Below, one piece after another: positions 34,438 to 47,978 of a stretch of 64,000 nt of DNA. The notes below the pieces were generated by a model. It was not told where the DNA came from. It did no database searches and saw only the letters and a program-made list of their open reading frames with translations. A program made the translations under genes and the position numbers. Numbering within the stretch: the stretch's first letter is position 1; each line of letters opens with the position of its first letter. Origin of the DNA: Lineus longissimus (taxonomy: Eukaryota; Nemertea; Pilidiophora; Heteronemertea; Lineidae); assembly GCF_910592395.1 (NCBI RefSeq), contig NC_088320.1, positions 11,900,501 through 11,964,500 of the forward strand. Direction: 5' to 3'.

Positions 34438-36018
34438 TGGTTGGTTGGGAAATGTTGACAGTGTCACCAGTATAACCTGATGGAATGATCAGCAAGCGTA
34501 AAAATTGTAAACTGGAGAGTCGCAAGCAACATTATCTCACGGGCAGAGCGTAATTCCTCCTAGTTTCCGATTCGAGGTCATCCCTCGCAAGAAGAATGTT
34601 TGCTGATCAAACCGATATCGCTGATATAATTATAAGACATTTTAGAAGTCCAGCGGATGGAGGCGATCGCGAAAAACCCTTGCCCTGCGAATTGCACGCC
34701 TGTGTGCAATTTCATGTTGCCAAGCCAATATCAACAAAATCATCTCCGACGAGCGCTGTGCTAAAAATGAACTGAAAGGAATATTCAACTTAGAGTTAAG
34801 ACTGCCCCGGAGGTGTCTCGATTTGAGTGGTTTACCTGACTTAAGCATGTTTATGAATGACTTATTTTATGTAAGTACCCCACCTAAACTAAAGATGCAT
34901 TTTAGGTGCCCCACTTTGACTTATGTAGCTTTATGAATACGAGCCCAATCTACTGCGCCAGAGAAACTTTCAGCAATAAAAAATCATCTCCGATATCCTT
35001 CCGGCTGAGTTTTGTTGATAATCCTGATTATGCTGATAGCTGGGGGAAGCATGTTGTATAGTAGTACTTTTATGTAATCTACCTTCTCGGTCTGGGAGTG
35101 AAATTGTTACCTGCTGTGCAGGCATTATCATGATAATGTTAACAACCTGAATCAAAATTGACCACAATCAAGCCATAACTGGTACCAATGAGCCGAGAGG
35201 TACTTCCTCACGTAAATGTAGGATCATTCTCCAATGCACACATAATATACAAGCATATTTTCCTCTGCTACGATTGGCCTCCATTGTGCCAAAAATCTTC
35301 GAGTCTGTTGTAATGTAACTCTGTTGTTATCTATTACTACTAAGTGAACGTTCATTTCTATTTCTGTCTTGAACCAATCAAATCTGTCTGATGGCCGAAA
35401 TCACCGCGCTTCAAATCACCTTCCTACACAAAAATAAACCTCACGACATAACACTTTTTCATATATCATAAGTAGAAGGAGAGAATCGATCGGTCAAAGA
35501 CTTGAAATGCGATATACAACATGTTTTGATTTTTTTTAATAGAAAAAGCATGAAAAGTCGAACATGTCCAATAGATTTCAGCACATTCAGATTCAAAGGC
35601 GGCCATTCCAAGCAGTGAAAGCGGGCCATCCCATTACACCACTACCACTGCGCCGGGGTATGGTGTACATGGTGTAGCATCTCAGTCGGTGATCTTTGTT
35701 TGCTCTTTAGTGCAGATTGGCGGTTATGCATGAAAGAAAACCAAACCGAATCAAACCCGTAACCGCAACAAAGCACTATTCCACCACCAAGAATGTAATA
35801 ATATCGCCAAATTCACCAACAAATAAGCGTGAGCAGATCTATCATCAGCGAGTCGTGTTCGGAACAGTGCAGTCACATTACCAGCCACCCCGAATTTATG
35901 TCGTCCAAGCCCATTCCAGTGCAGTCCGTTAGGTCAATTCGATGAGGCCCCTGCAGCCCAGCTAACTCTCCAAAGAAGAGGTCACGATTTCGTCAGTTTC
36001 AATTTTGAAAGTGTATCA

Positions 36019-37259
36019 GGTAAAATGGGGTAATTGTAGCCCCTGTCTAATTGTAGCCCCTGACTATGTTTTTGATTCATATTCCAGTAACCATGGCACC
36101 ATTCAACCATTCAGCCAACCCAAGCATGGATATGAAAGAGATGACTCTTGAATTTTACAACATAAATAGTTTTGGATTATGCAACGTGTTATGTAAGAGC
36201 TTTGGCTATAAGAAGTAAACAAATCATACACCTACACAAAAAAGTTGGGATCGAACTTTTTGCAGGTATGAATTTTCAAAACTTACAGAGCATTGATATA
36301 TTTGTAACTTGGTTCAGGTGATCAGTATTGAGTGAAGAGAATGTTGTATGCGGCATTTGATGTCATTATTAAAAGTAAATTTTTCAGAGAAACTTTTCTG
36401 ACCAAGGTACCCTCGGGGTATTTGTAGCCCCTAATAATAGCTCAATATATAACTTCATGAATCACGAAGTTTATGTTCTACCAACAATGATACATTCGAG
36501 GTTTCATACCAGTTTATCTAACATTATTTCGAAATAGTATAATATTTTCAAAGTTACTGGTGTCTCTACTTAAAGCCACAACATTGACTAGATAACAGCA
36601 TTTCTTATGGTACATGTACATTGCATTACCATTAAAGTGATGCCAGCTATAATATGGATTGATACATGACCCATCCCTGAAACTAAAGTTTTTAACGGCG
36701 CAGGACAACTCCGTCAGTCAATTCAGAATATCAGAAGCTGTTGTCTGACACAAGGTGTAATGTACAACAGATCTAGAGGTGATAAATAGAACTTTGTGTA
36801 TTATTACCAGTTTAAAAACAGTCGGATTTGCGACGACATTGTTTAAATTGTTGGTAAGTGATTACATCGAACATCACTTGATGTGTTCAATGAATACCTT
36901 TTGATACCAGCAAAATCACGTTGTCAACCTATATTGTAATGATACTAAATGTTTTATTACCATTAAAGACCATAAACCTGTGAAAAAGTGTTCGTATGCA
37001 TAAAAAACAAGTAATTTGAAATTTCAGTCAGGGGCTACAGTTACCCCAAAGCCACGAGGTAATTGTAGCCCCTGACCACATGTCTTGAATTGCCTCTCAG
37101 AAGCATTGTTTTAGACAAAATGCTCTGAATTACAGGCAATATTTATATTGGAAGAGGTGCCACTACAAGATCCAGGCCGGTTTTTGTGAATCTGCTGGGA
37201 AATCTCTTGCGTAACCAAGGTTATAGGTGAAAAAGGGACTACAACTACCCAATTTTACC
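36019..37259. mobile_element. 1.24-kb TIR element, GGTAAAATGGGG ends (copy 2)
   Basis: Orthologue of 13213-14450 with the same ends and the same internal TGTAGCCCCT motifs; also non-coding. Confidence 0.6.
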
Positions 37260-40200
37260 TTGCCTATATTTGTCGCATGCAACCATGATCGCAGGTCCCT
37301 GTGACAAAAATCACTAGTTTGCTTTAAGTTCATTGATCTGAATCACAATAGCTAGGGAACTATATGAACATGGCGCGTATGGGGCAGTATTCTATTCCGT
37401 GATATCGCTTTTCAAGGCAATCGATGTAAAAATAAGCATATAATACTCATGCATTGTTTTCTTTTAATCAATCATGTGTTGTTATTGATTAAACGTTGTT
37501 TTTGTAGTCGCGATCTATTGGATTTGTGTATCACAGGTGCCAATTTAGAGAGGTAACTCAACATGCTTGTTTTGTAAACACCTTTATCCTGATGAGCGCC
37601 TCTTGTAGGGATTGAGCTCTGATGTTGTGGCGGCAAACGATTGTTTCCGACATTATTTCCCCGCCAACAGAGCCACATCAACAGAGCGCCGGCATTAGAG
37701 GCGTTGATCAGGAAAGAGGCCATAACTGTGCTTCGGAATTGGATCCGAGTGTTGTTAAAATATCTTCAAAACCCGCGACGGTTTTCAATTCTAAAATACC
37801 TACCTTTTCTAGCCACTAAACTTTGTGTGATCAACATTATCTTCCGATTTTCCCATCTCGCTCCGGTCCGCTCACCGAGCATTTTGCACAACGGATTTCA
37901 GCAAACGATGACTTACTTTAAAGAGTAAGTAGAAAGCATTTGAAATCGTTCGAAATACCGTTTACCGGTGAGACACTAACTCGATATATCACAAGTGACA
38001 ACATTTCTGTGCCAAAATGTTGCCACATAACCTTTATCGGAGATTTAAAGCGCCGTTCAAGGGGCAAATATCTTGGCGCCAAAAACAGACGTCGGCCATG
38101 TTTGGGAAAATGACGTCATACAACGTAAAATCCGAGAAAAACGTCCTCGTGTCGCCGACGTGTTGAGTACTTGGGTGGCACTACACAGTGCGGAGCACGG
38201 TGTCAAGGGTAGCGTCAAATAGGCACGAGGTAATCTTTCAGTTCTTGCTGAGGCCTATTCATACATCACAGGCACCATAATCTATACATTTCTGGGTTCA
38301 TATTAATCCAGAGAAGGAGTCTACAACATGTTCATTGCATTTCATTCATAAGTGCACCAATGGGCGGCGCCACATTTGACACCACTCGGATCCTGAAAAT
38401 GGTAAATATTTTACCAAGAAATAGCATGATGTGTGCGATCTTCAGACGGGCCTCAATTGGTTCAAAATGAATGATTTGGGAATGACATTACCACCGGCAG
38501 GTAGCCAAATGCATCTAGTTTCGTTATTTGTTGTGAAAACGTGGGGTCATCTCGGCTATTTTTTCGCTATATGGCCTAGAATTCGGACGAGCATAATTGA
38601 CACAATTGACACTTGCACAACTGCGCCCAGCCTCGCGTGGCAGACGAAAGGTATGAAAGGTATTGAGGTTAAACTGAGCATTGAGACCCGCTTCAAATGG
38701 CACAGATGCTAGGCTCATAAAATCGCCAAAGATCCCTCTGCCCATGGAAACAAAGACCAAGGCGTCAAATTAAATAGTATTTTGAACAGGATGGACCCAT
38801 TCATGAACATGAAAACGACCTGCGTCTTTAGAACTACATTTTTCTTGGGGGGGACGGACCCCGCCCCCACTGTGTAGTGCCACCTTGCGAAATTTACGCA
38901 CCTCGGCGCAGTAGAGGTCGATATAACGTAACATACAATTTTGTGACGTCGTACGATGTAAATGGCACCCTTCATGGACCAGTGCAGTTCTTTTGGCGGG
39001 AATGCAAGTTGCCTCATCATGACGAGCCGTGTTTGACACATGCATTTAGCATTGGCGCTCATATGCTACAGAAAATTTTCATTTTCTGAAGCGGTTGTGG
39101 TTGGAATGAACTTTTGAATGGACTAAAGCGCAGGGACAAGCTGTAATGATCAATTTGAAGTAGGTTTGATGAAAATCAAAGAGCAATTATGAACTGTAGA
39201 GCGATTTTCTAGATTTCTGAACATCTCGGACCAAACTAATATGAAAAGTCAAGGACTTAGTGCGCCCCCTTTAGGTCGGGGAGCACCCCCTAACCCCCTA
39301 CGATAGCATAACGTTTTTACCCAGTACAATGGAGGGGAAACCCTCCAAACCCCCCTTGTTGGGACCATCCATATTTCCTTCCGACACATTTTTGTTTTGG
39401 TAATACATTGTCCTTAGTGAGTGTAAGTCACTGTTATATATAATTCGGGGGACCCCCCCCCCCCCCCTTTTAGCCTTGCTGCCAGGCAGATTATTCATCA
39501 TTCCTTCCCTCAAGCTTTGAAGAGTAGTTCATATTTGTTCCAATCATGGCAAATTGGTTTCACGGATGCTACAAGCCTATACCAGGCCTCGAGATGAAAT
39601 TCACCTCTATGGATATCTTATGGTTGGGATCTTAGAGGTGATTTAAAGGAGTAAAAATCCTTGTTGCATTTCAAATCGAGAGCAGGAAGTCTACTAGGTG
39701 TTATAACAGACTATAACAAAAATAACCCAATTGAACTACAAGGCCCTGGTGTGGTAATGTGCCATCATTGGTTTGCATGATTATAGGCCAATGTTTATTT
39801 ACATAATACAAAGGAATAAAGTTCACCCATGACTAATAATGATAAATTCATTTTGAATTTACATCATATTTAGGCATTAATTTCATGACTGGCTTGGCCC
39901 TACTGATGCCTTTAACTTGGATAAGTCACTAATCTTGTTAAAGCCAAGGGAACCGACAAACCTTATAGACAGGATAGTATAACATCGTCCGCTAGGGTGC
40001 AGAAATTCGGTCATTCATGGAACTCTAGCCAACATGCTCGCGCAATCGGCGTTTGGATTATGATTATGATTTTGCTTGTGAAACGCTGCTCAATACAAAT
40101 AACGTTTTTAGTTATGTTGGCATTTTATATTGGGGGTGGTTCAAAAATTGAAATTAATTCAATAATTGAATAATTAAAGGCCTATGGGTAGATAGAAAAA

Positions 40201-40684
40201 TCATGAAATTCCAGGTTCCTAAATCCAGCAGTTTTTTTTCTAGGGCCTCTCTGGAACAGTTTATGTGGACACTGATTCCTTAGGAGTTAAAGTCCCTTTT
40301 TTCTGTGGGTGATATACAGAAAGAAGAAGTGAACAAAATAACATATTTTCAATTTGACTGAGTGATTTATTTCGATAATGATTTACATCATTGGTTCCTC
40401 GGCCGTAGAACAACCAGCCTTTGGTTCGTCGCGAGTCTCCGCATCCCCAGCATCACCTCTCACCGAGCCATTGTCTTCAACTCGTTCGCCGATCCTCGAA
40501 ACAACCCGATACCAGAGTATCCCTTTGTCAAGCTGAAATAGGAAGACTAGATAATATACGGTATCCGATTCGTCAATGAACAGACTCCATGAGGTCAACA
40601 CTACTAACTTAAATTATAATATAGTCCTGACGGCCCTCAATTTCAATGTGATATATTGGAAATAATGTGAAGTGTACGTCTTAG
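37260..40684. other. Gene-poor interval of copy 2
   Basis: Counterpart of 14451-19129 without the hairpin array and without the 640-bp block. A poly-C tract lies at 39452-39468. No gene is recognised. Confidence 0.5.
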
Positions 40685-41735
40685 AGACCACCATTCCTAG
40701 GTATTGTTGTTCCATAGACTACCACACCTAGCAACTAATGTCTCATGAGACACCTATCCCTAGGTTGGACAGTCCATTGGACATTAGTAACCGTGTTCAC
40801 AGTCCGGACACATTCAAAACTAGAGATAAGTGTCCAATGAACTTCTATTCCTAGCTACGAGAGTCCGATGGACATTGAATCACGCGTTCAGTATCCGGGG
40901 ACATTAAATCCTAGGTACTAAGGTCCAAACTACTCCTATTCCTAGAGTTAAAGGTCCGGACGATTGAACTCAGAAGATTTTAACCACTCGGTTGGCTAAG
41001 ATTCCAATTGTTTCCAAATCTGATTCATTAAAAGGGAGAACCTGGATAACTCAATCACATGCACTATAAAGTAAAACGCCTACTTTGTAGTTTTTTAGCG
41101 GCAACACGCCGAAGAACTCGCTTCTGGTTTGCATTTGCTTTAGCGGGGTATTTTCTAAACGACAAATACCGAAAAACTTCCGCTGGAGAACTGATGTTTC
41201 TCGGCCGTGTTGCGCGTGTCCTCTCCATTTCGAATGGCAGAGCATTGGCTAGGCGGAGCATTTTATAGCAACTTTTGATAGTACTTACGCAACACATTTT
41301 TTTATTAAGATGACGAAATTGTCATATGAAAAAAAGAAAAAAAGAGAGTCAATCGCGCCGATACTAACCATTGTATTATATTATTACAGTAACTAAAAAG
41401 GAAAATCGCCAAGGCCACAAGACTCTCAACCATGAACCAGGCACTGTTCCACTGCGCCATGAGAGCCGAAGGAAAATGACCCGATTTTTAGCCTACCTAT
41501 TCCTACAATCAAATACCATGTCACATTACGCGACTATTTATATAAGGAATGGGCATTATCTGCGTGGGACTTTATGCGCTGTTACTGCTGTAAAAGCAAT
41601 CAATGTCCCTAGCGATCAATGTCCCTAGTGGCTAAGGTCCGCATGTCCCTATATAGGACCAGGGATAGATGTCCGGTAAAGACTATTATCCGGAGGACCC
41701 CCATCCCTGGGAACAGGGGTCCGGACTATTTAAGG
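40685..41735. repeat. Degenerate CCTAGG / GTCCGGAC repeat blocks (copy 2)
   Basis: Near-identical to 19130-20165. One extra 16-bp duplication of CGATCAATGTCCCTAG-like text lies at about 41604-41619. Confidence 0.5.
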
Positions 41736-41774
41736 GTTAGACGTGTGTAACTTCTCATTAATAAATTTCAGGGC

Positions 41775-44050
41775 CTATTCATATTCTGTGAAGATTTACA
41801 TGAAGGACCTGAATCTGTCTATTCAGTAATTAATCGCTGTTTTAAGCTAAACACCCTTACGTTCCTACACCAATCGACTTTACCTAAACCAGCAGAAACA
41901 CGCAAAGACATAAACTATAACCTCACCAACGGATGATGAGTCAACTTTTGCCAATATGCTAATATTCCCAGCTGACATTTTAACCAAATTGGGTACCTAC
42001 ATAATTCACCATAGCAAAGACAGTTACTACACGACTAATTGGGGACACATAGTTAATGCTTACAAAATTCCATGTGTAATGCTTCTAGTTGGCTGGATTT
42101 ACCGCTGTCCCAGACTCCGCAATCAAATTCGTCAACATTTTCAACGAGGCCGTTATTGAATTAGATCACATCGTTGTCGCCAGCTCGACCACTCTTTCTA
42201 AAAACCTAGGCTTAGTTTTACTCAGGTTCACAGATATGCCCCACATCAATCAATAATCAAGGAGTGCGTCCAATTGTTTTATAGACCAACGGCCGATCTC
42301 GAAACTAAGATTGTGTCGTCTGCATACATCATACAAAATACAGAAGACAGAATTTCGCCTTGTTGCAGACCAGAAACACTGGTGAACTCGTTACTCATTT
42401 CACCATTTCATCTGACCGTTGAACACAAGCACTTTTGCATGGAATTTAACATACCGAACATTTTACCTTTCAGACCATATTTCATAAGCTTATACAATAG
42501 ACCTCGTAGTGAGTAATCGACAAAGCAACAGTATAACCGTTCGTTTATATTGACATATCGCTCGACCATGCTTCTAAGTGTGAACGCTACATCTAGTGTA
42601 CCAAGTCCTGGTCTAAAAACCAAACTGACCATTGCAAAGCATATTCTGTCCTTGAGACCAATTCATAGGTCTGGCATTTAGCACGGAGGTGAACATTTCA
42701 CCTAAATTACTAATCAGAGAGATGCCACGATAATTAGTAATCGCATTAGCACCGTTTTCTTATGTAACGGCACAATAACAGCATTGCTCCAAAGCTTTGG
42801 GTAGGTGCCTGTATAGTACCCCCTGGTATATGGCACGGCCTAACCCGCCGGCCATGAGGGAATTCCTTTATGGCCCAGTGGTTGGCGCGTTGGCCCCAGA
42901 CTGGATCGGTGACCGGCGCGTATAATAAATCTGGCAGACCTTCCCACGCGATGCGAGCTCTGGATTCGTAGTTCGGTACTGAGACGCATGAAGCGCTAAG
43001 TAGGATCGCGGACGATCCATCTCTGTCCGAAGGGGGGAATGATGTATAGTACCCCCTGGTATATGGCACGGCTTAACCCGCCGGCCATGAGTGACGTCAC
43101 TACTATGGAATTTACTACGAAAACTCATGAATGAAAGATCGCATGACTCACGTGATTCTCACATGATTCTCAATAATAACAAATTGAACTGCGCATGCTC
43201 GGGCACTGGGGGCGGAACTACAAATCTGAACTCGAATAGGAAGTTGGAAGTTTGACTTTCTCGGGCGGTGAAAGTCGAAAAGTTGAATAAATCGCTCGGC
43301 GGTTCCAGTTCCCTTTAAGACCGGTAACAACATTACATTGTTTTCCAGTATATATTCATTGAGGATACTGTCCTCCGCGGGAGACTTATTTCTATTCAAC
43401 TTATAGCGATAGCGCTAAGAAGCTCAGCATCACTAAAGACAGCTCAGGCGTGTTGACTAAATAAGTCAAGTTCGCTGCTATTTTATTTTCTACCTGAAGT
43501 TGTCATGGAACTCATTAGCGACCAGTGTGTTACGGGGTCCGGCTTCTTTCCATTTTAGAATTTTGAAATATTTTCTAGGATTGCGTTTTTTCAGTACCTG
43601 CATTGAAAGAGACGGCCTACTTAAACTCCCTTTTCTTAGCTAGTAACAGTTCGTAGGCGGGCTTAGACCGGCTTCTTTTGAACTCCTTTAGCGCAGCCTT
43701 GTTGAATTTCATTTTATCATAACATTCGCGTTTGAACCAGTTGGCAGCGTCTCCTAACGAAAACACAAGAGTACACTTTTCAGGAAAAATACGTGTCCCC
43801 AATTGGCTGTCATGCGGTAGTAACGAGATCGACATAATGATTGACTCCCAATTCATTCGCTGGAATGAGCTGTAGGTCTTCTGTAAGTTTTTTTATTGTG
43901 TTCTCAAGGTCATTTTAAAATTGATTAGCATGTGCATCGTCCCGTGCCACTCGATCATACGAAGTGCCAGCTTTTCAATTATTGATAGGAGTGGCAACTT
44001 TAGAATTAACACCAGTAATAAAACAGCTAATTGGAGCATGGTTAGATGTT
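41775..44050 (-). pseudogene. LINE reverse transcriptase relic, copy 3
   Basis: Same decayed ORF2 as at 20200-22450, with YADD at 42315-42326 and the WFKREC/YELL segment at 43617-43856. It contains the truncated TTAA MITE and a rearranged SINE-like piece (42813-43091), in which a segment starting TGTATAGTACCCCCTGG occurs twice. Confidence 0.8.
43089..43314. mobile_element. TTAA MITE, left-truncated (copy 3)
   Basis: Right end CAGTTCCCT with TTAA at 43315-43318; the first about 110 bp of the element are missing. Confidence 0.75.
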
Positions 44051-44577
44051 GTGCTTAGGTCAACCGCTTTGAATGACTCGACGAAACTAGTGCCATGATG
44101 GACGTGCCATTATGGGTAAAGCATGTGAACTTTCAACTATCGGGGTTTGTATCTCCATTCAGAATTGACAAGCCGCACGAGCCACATAAATAAAGAAGAC
44201 TTCCACCCTGAGCGTTCACATTCATAACTCTTCAGAACTCCTGTCATCGGAAAATGAATAATCAGAGAATTCTTCTTCTTTTCGGCGTTCGCCCGGCACT
44301 TGGAGCTGATTTTCTCCAGGGAGTTTTCTTGTTCCAAGGCGGGATGACTGTTTATGCGTGACACTACGGTTATGCGCCAATTGGGTTTATTGGCCTAGTG
44401 AATCCGACTTCGGCGAAAGGCTGAGTCCACGCGAGCTACTCATGTTTCACTTGGTGGGGTCTTGAACCTGCCCTGGCATAGACGCAAGATACAAGGAACC
44501 TCGGTTTTTATTTTTAATGTCTCATTCGAAGGACTGTGAAGAGCCAGGAATTTTAGATCCTTGAAAAGCCAGGCCGG

Positions 44578-44750
44578 TGTACCAACGATAGCAGTCCTAG
44601 GATTAGTTGTCCCCAAAACAAAACATTGGTATTGTCAACGGTTATGGTTAGGGTTAGTCGTATACTCGTAAAAAGAGAACACCAAGCCTTAATCAGCTTT
44701 TACAATAGAAAGCGGACTATGGTTCCATGAGGACTTTGATCGCGTTCACA
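44578..44750. mobile_element. 173-bp MITE flanked by CCGG (Ginger1-like), copy 3
   Basis: Left CCGG at 44574-44577; the right duplication has mutated to CCGA (44751-44754). Confidence 0.7.
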
Positions 44751-44939
44751 CCGATTCATCCAGAAATACAATTTGGGTTCACCCCGAATCGAAACCGGGC
44801 CGCGATATTTTTTTCCCAAATGACATATCCATTGCAATTGTTATTCGTAGTTTCTATAGCTCTTCTATCATAAAGAGGGCGTGGGCGCAGGGGACGGTAA
44901 GGGTCAGGGTTAGGGTAAGGGTTAGACGAATTTCACCCA

Positions 44940-45311
44940 CTAATTGCGGAAATATATTAACACTCGCCACTGTTTCGCCAAGCGTTTCTATGCATTATGA
45001 ATCGATAGCTGTGGAAACAATCCAAACCCTCGATTACTTCCCTTCTGAATACGTCTCTCTGTCCTCTTAAGGTCTCAACTGCAGCGACGATTCTGGAACA
45101 TAAGTCATTGATATCTTGTGGAGGCAACTTGTAAACTTGATTCTAAAGATGTCCCCACAAAACAACCCACAGGGGTTGAGGTTCCGGGGACCTTTGTTGG
45201 ACTCTCAATCTCATGGCTGATCGCACCAAATGCATCTGCTACTTGCTTGAGGCTTCCAGTCCTCAACCACTCTGTTACCGCAAACACACGCCGCTCAGTA
45301 GTAAGCTGCAT
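44940..45311 (-). pseudogene. Mariner-type transposase relic, copy 3
   Basis: The HTH-like start is intact (complement of 45190-45311), with the same internal deletion as in copies 1 and 2. Confidence 0.55.
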
Positions 45312-45590
45312 TTTTCTGGTCTGAGAAAATGAGCAACCTTTTCAACTTCAAGGAGGGTGCAATGAATAAAACATGCAGAGGATTGCATAATTTTGAGGCC
45401 CAACAAAAGCCCTGCACTGGGCAAACAAGGTTCGATCATTACCAAAACATCTATCTGGTGCAAGACCAGTTCTGCCATGGTTGATTGAACTGTTTCGTGC
45501 TCAATCATCTGTGACAGTAAATTGGATGTATTGGTGTCATAAGAAAGAGGACATCATTAGGTAATAAATGGTTGTTGCCAATTTCAAAAA

Positions 45591-45780
45591 TGTGACCCGT
45601 CTCATCATAACCAGGCGCATATCGCACAGAAGATGAGCCTAAATGACACCAGGAGATAATGAAAGAAACTGACCTGCTCATATTTCACAAAAGACAGACA
45701 ATAGAGAAATGAACAAACAGTCCGTCTCAACCTGCCAAGCTCAGAGCGACATGCGCCTGGTTTTGCTGTGACGGGTTACA
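45591..45780. mobile_element. 190-bp TIR MITE, TGTGACCCGTC ends (copy 3)
   Basis: Same element and site as 26055-26244, so it was inserted before copies 2 and 3 separated. Confidence 0.85.
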
Positions 45781-46118
45781 AATGTTTAGACATGTCCAAG
45801 AATTTAACAAATTAATCTCGGTTTCTTTTTTTAAAATACCCTGTATAATCTATATGTACATGTATATCAAATCCACGGAAAATCTGTAGATAATTTCTTC
45901 ATAAAGGATCTAGTAAGGTTGTACAAATTTACAAATTATACAGATTATACAGATTCTATACACGCTTAGATTATAGCATTCATACAATGTTCTTTATCGT
46001 CTGCTACAGAAAGTTTTGTCTGTGTACTTGGCAGTGACATCATCAAAATATCGAGAAAGCAGGTCGTCCGATAGAGAAATCTATTGGCTGAACTCTCGTA
46101 GACCGTGTAAATGCAATA

Positions 46119-46481
46119 GCATTCCGCGAAGTTACTATTTATAGCTCACAATGTCATTTGCATAAGATATTGATGACGTTTTAGTCACGTGACAGTCGGA
46201 CATCGACACTTATTTCTACGCATTTGAGCTTATTTCAAAGTCAATTATCTTTGACCCTGCATTGTTTTTAGCATGAATGATACCATAGAGTCAGAGAGAG
46301 AAATATTCAGAACAATTATGTAGTATTTCCAACACTCGGACATGTGCCAGATTGAATCTAACTGCCCTAGTTAGAAAGCCTGAATCCATTACGAAACCGC
46401 ATGTTTGTCCGACATTGTCTGTAATTCAGCGATGGGGAAATAGAGGGCAGCAGCTGCAGTGACGTCATCTTCGCGGAATGC
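46119..46481. mobile_element. 363-bp MITE with GCATTCCGCGAAG ends (copy 3)
   Basis: Same element and site as 26569-26931, TA-flanked. Confidence 0.75.
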
Positions 46482-46583
46482 TATACATGACATAGGTGGA
46501 CTATTGCACGTTCTGACCAACATGGACAGAGCTTCAGCAAGATTAGTAGTTTCATCTTTCCATTTCATGACAATGCACATTAG

Positions 46584-46812
46584 CGGAACCGATAATAATT
46601 TAACTTCTGCAATCTTACGGGTTCAGTCAATTCTTCGATGTAGCGTGGCATGCTCGAATATTCATAGGTGCGTTGCTTTTTCCACCACCTACTACTTGAA
46701 CGGCCATGACGGCCATAATCCAAGGTTAACCTGTCATCTTCGCAAGGATACTGCTACCAAGGGCTGGAATTGCCGTGGCCGGAGAACAAGACATCGGTTT
46801 TGGAAAAAGCAG
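46584..46812 (+). CDS. PAN/apple-like domain exon, copy 3
   Basis: Same 229-nt exon with all cysteines, acceptor and donor kept. The 3' genomic context that holds the long ORF in the other copies is absent here. Confidence 0.42.
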
Positions 46813-46903
46813 GTAGCTAACTTTTCAGTTTTCATATTCGCAACCTATTTTGCAATAAAGACATTATTTGCTGTTATTGCGGGCACAACAAGTTAAACGC
46901 CGG

Positions 46904-47063
46904 TGTGCAAGGGATAGTAGTCCTAGGGCTGATAGTCCGTGTAACAAAAGCCCGCATTGCTAAATGTTTTGGTAAGGGTTAGCGGTACAATAGATCATGC
47001 TGCTTATTGATCAAATACAATGCTACCGGACTATGACTCCAGGGGACTATATCCGCTGTCACA
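46904..47063. mobile_element. 160-bp MITE flanked by CCGG (Ginger1-like), copy-3-specific
   Basis: Closely related to 718-878 but at a different site. CCGG lies at 46900-46903 and 47064-47067. The empty site (AACGCCGGTACGG) is present in copy 1 (3856-3868) and copy 2 (27346-27358). Confidence 0.85.
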
Positions 47064-47978
47064 CCGGTACGGTGGTGCTCTCGATCCGTCGTTGGTCAGC
47101 CCCCCCCCTCACTCTATACTCTGAAACGTTTACCAATTTTCGGCGAACTGGTAGATATCAAAGATCACCGCGGTGTGCATGCCATGATATGGAGCTCTTT
47201 AAACGAGCTATATGGTTAGATAGTGTGTATACCGTCAACAAAATAAGTTGACCCGGAACAAGAAAACCTCCACCCCGAGGTGAAATTTTTGCACGCGAAT
47301 CGTATACGCCGATGCACAGCAATTTACCTGCAGAGAGATTTTCTTTTTCCAAAACAATGCGGCGGGACCGATGATTTTTACGTAGAGTAGCCGCTGTTCG
47401 GTTGGAGATTTCGTCAAAACAGGGTGAATCAAAGTGTGACGATACCCTGGGGCGAATCGAAATACATTAAACAACAATCTGCAGCGCTGCCAGAGATTAT
47501 GTTTCTCTTTCCGCGAAGAAATCGTGCTTTGAACTGGCAAAAGTCCGCAAAAGATTTCGAGTCTGCTAACTTTTCCGTAGTACGCATGCGCACCAACATG
47601 ATCGGTCCGGGGCTGCCCGTTTCGACGACGATTTCGTCAATGTCATGGTGTGTGGGAGGACGTCGACGCTATACAACTATATATCCCCCCTCCCACCACG
47701 ACCACCACCACCACCACCACCACCACTACCCGAGTCTTCTCGCTCACCAACCCTATTAACGAAGAGCTCCCTATCAAGGCATTAACATTCCCCATATTAA
47801 AATATATTATTCTCACTATGCAAAAGAATTGGAGTTTTGATATTATCTTTAGTAATGATTTTGTAACCTTGCTGCAAATGTGGTAACGGAGATCGCGTAA
47901 TGTACGTTGCATTAGATGTACCTTCTATATGTTACGTAGGTTTTCATTGTGTGTGTGTGTGGGGGGGGGGGGGGGGGG

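Larger units (their letters stand above)
20732..42303. repeat. Segmental repeat, copy 2 (complete, 21572 bp)
   Basis: This is the only complete unit. Relative to copy 1 it lacks the interval corresponding to 3911-5763; a 58-bp LINE fragment sits at the junction (27393-27450). It has gained a block of about 2 kb with THAP and P2RX7-like exons (about 23706-25800), a block of about 200 bp near 31135-31347, and a block of about 890 bp at 33544-34437. It shares two MITEs with copy 3 that copy 1 lacks. From about 18619/40178 onward its 3' part is almost identical to copy 1. Confidence 0.93.
42304..47978. repeat. Segmental repeat, copy 3 (truncated at a GT/poly-G tract)
   Basis: It is collinear with copies 1 and 2 from the LINE relic to the (GT)n-(G)n tract at 47949-47978, after which the similarity stops abruptly. 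It keeps the segment 47080-47978 that copy 2 has lost, and it has the two MITEs that copy 1 lacks, so its insertion content is mosaic. It also has its own CCGG-flanked MITE at 46904-47063. Confidence 0.92.
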
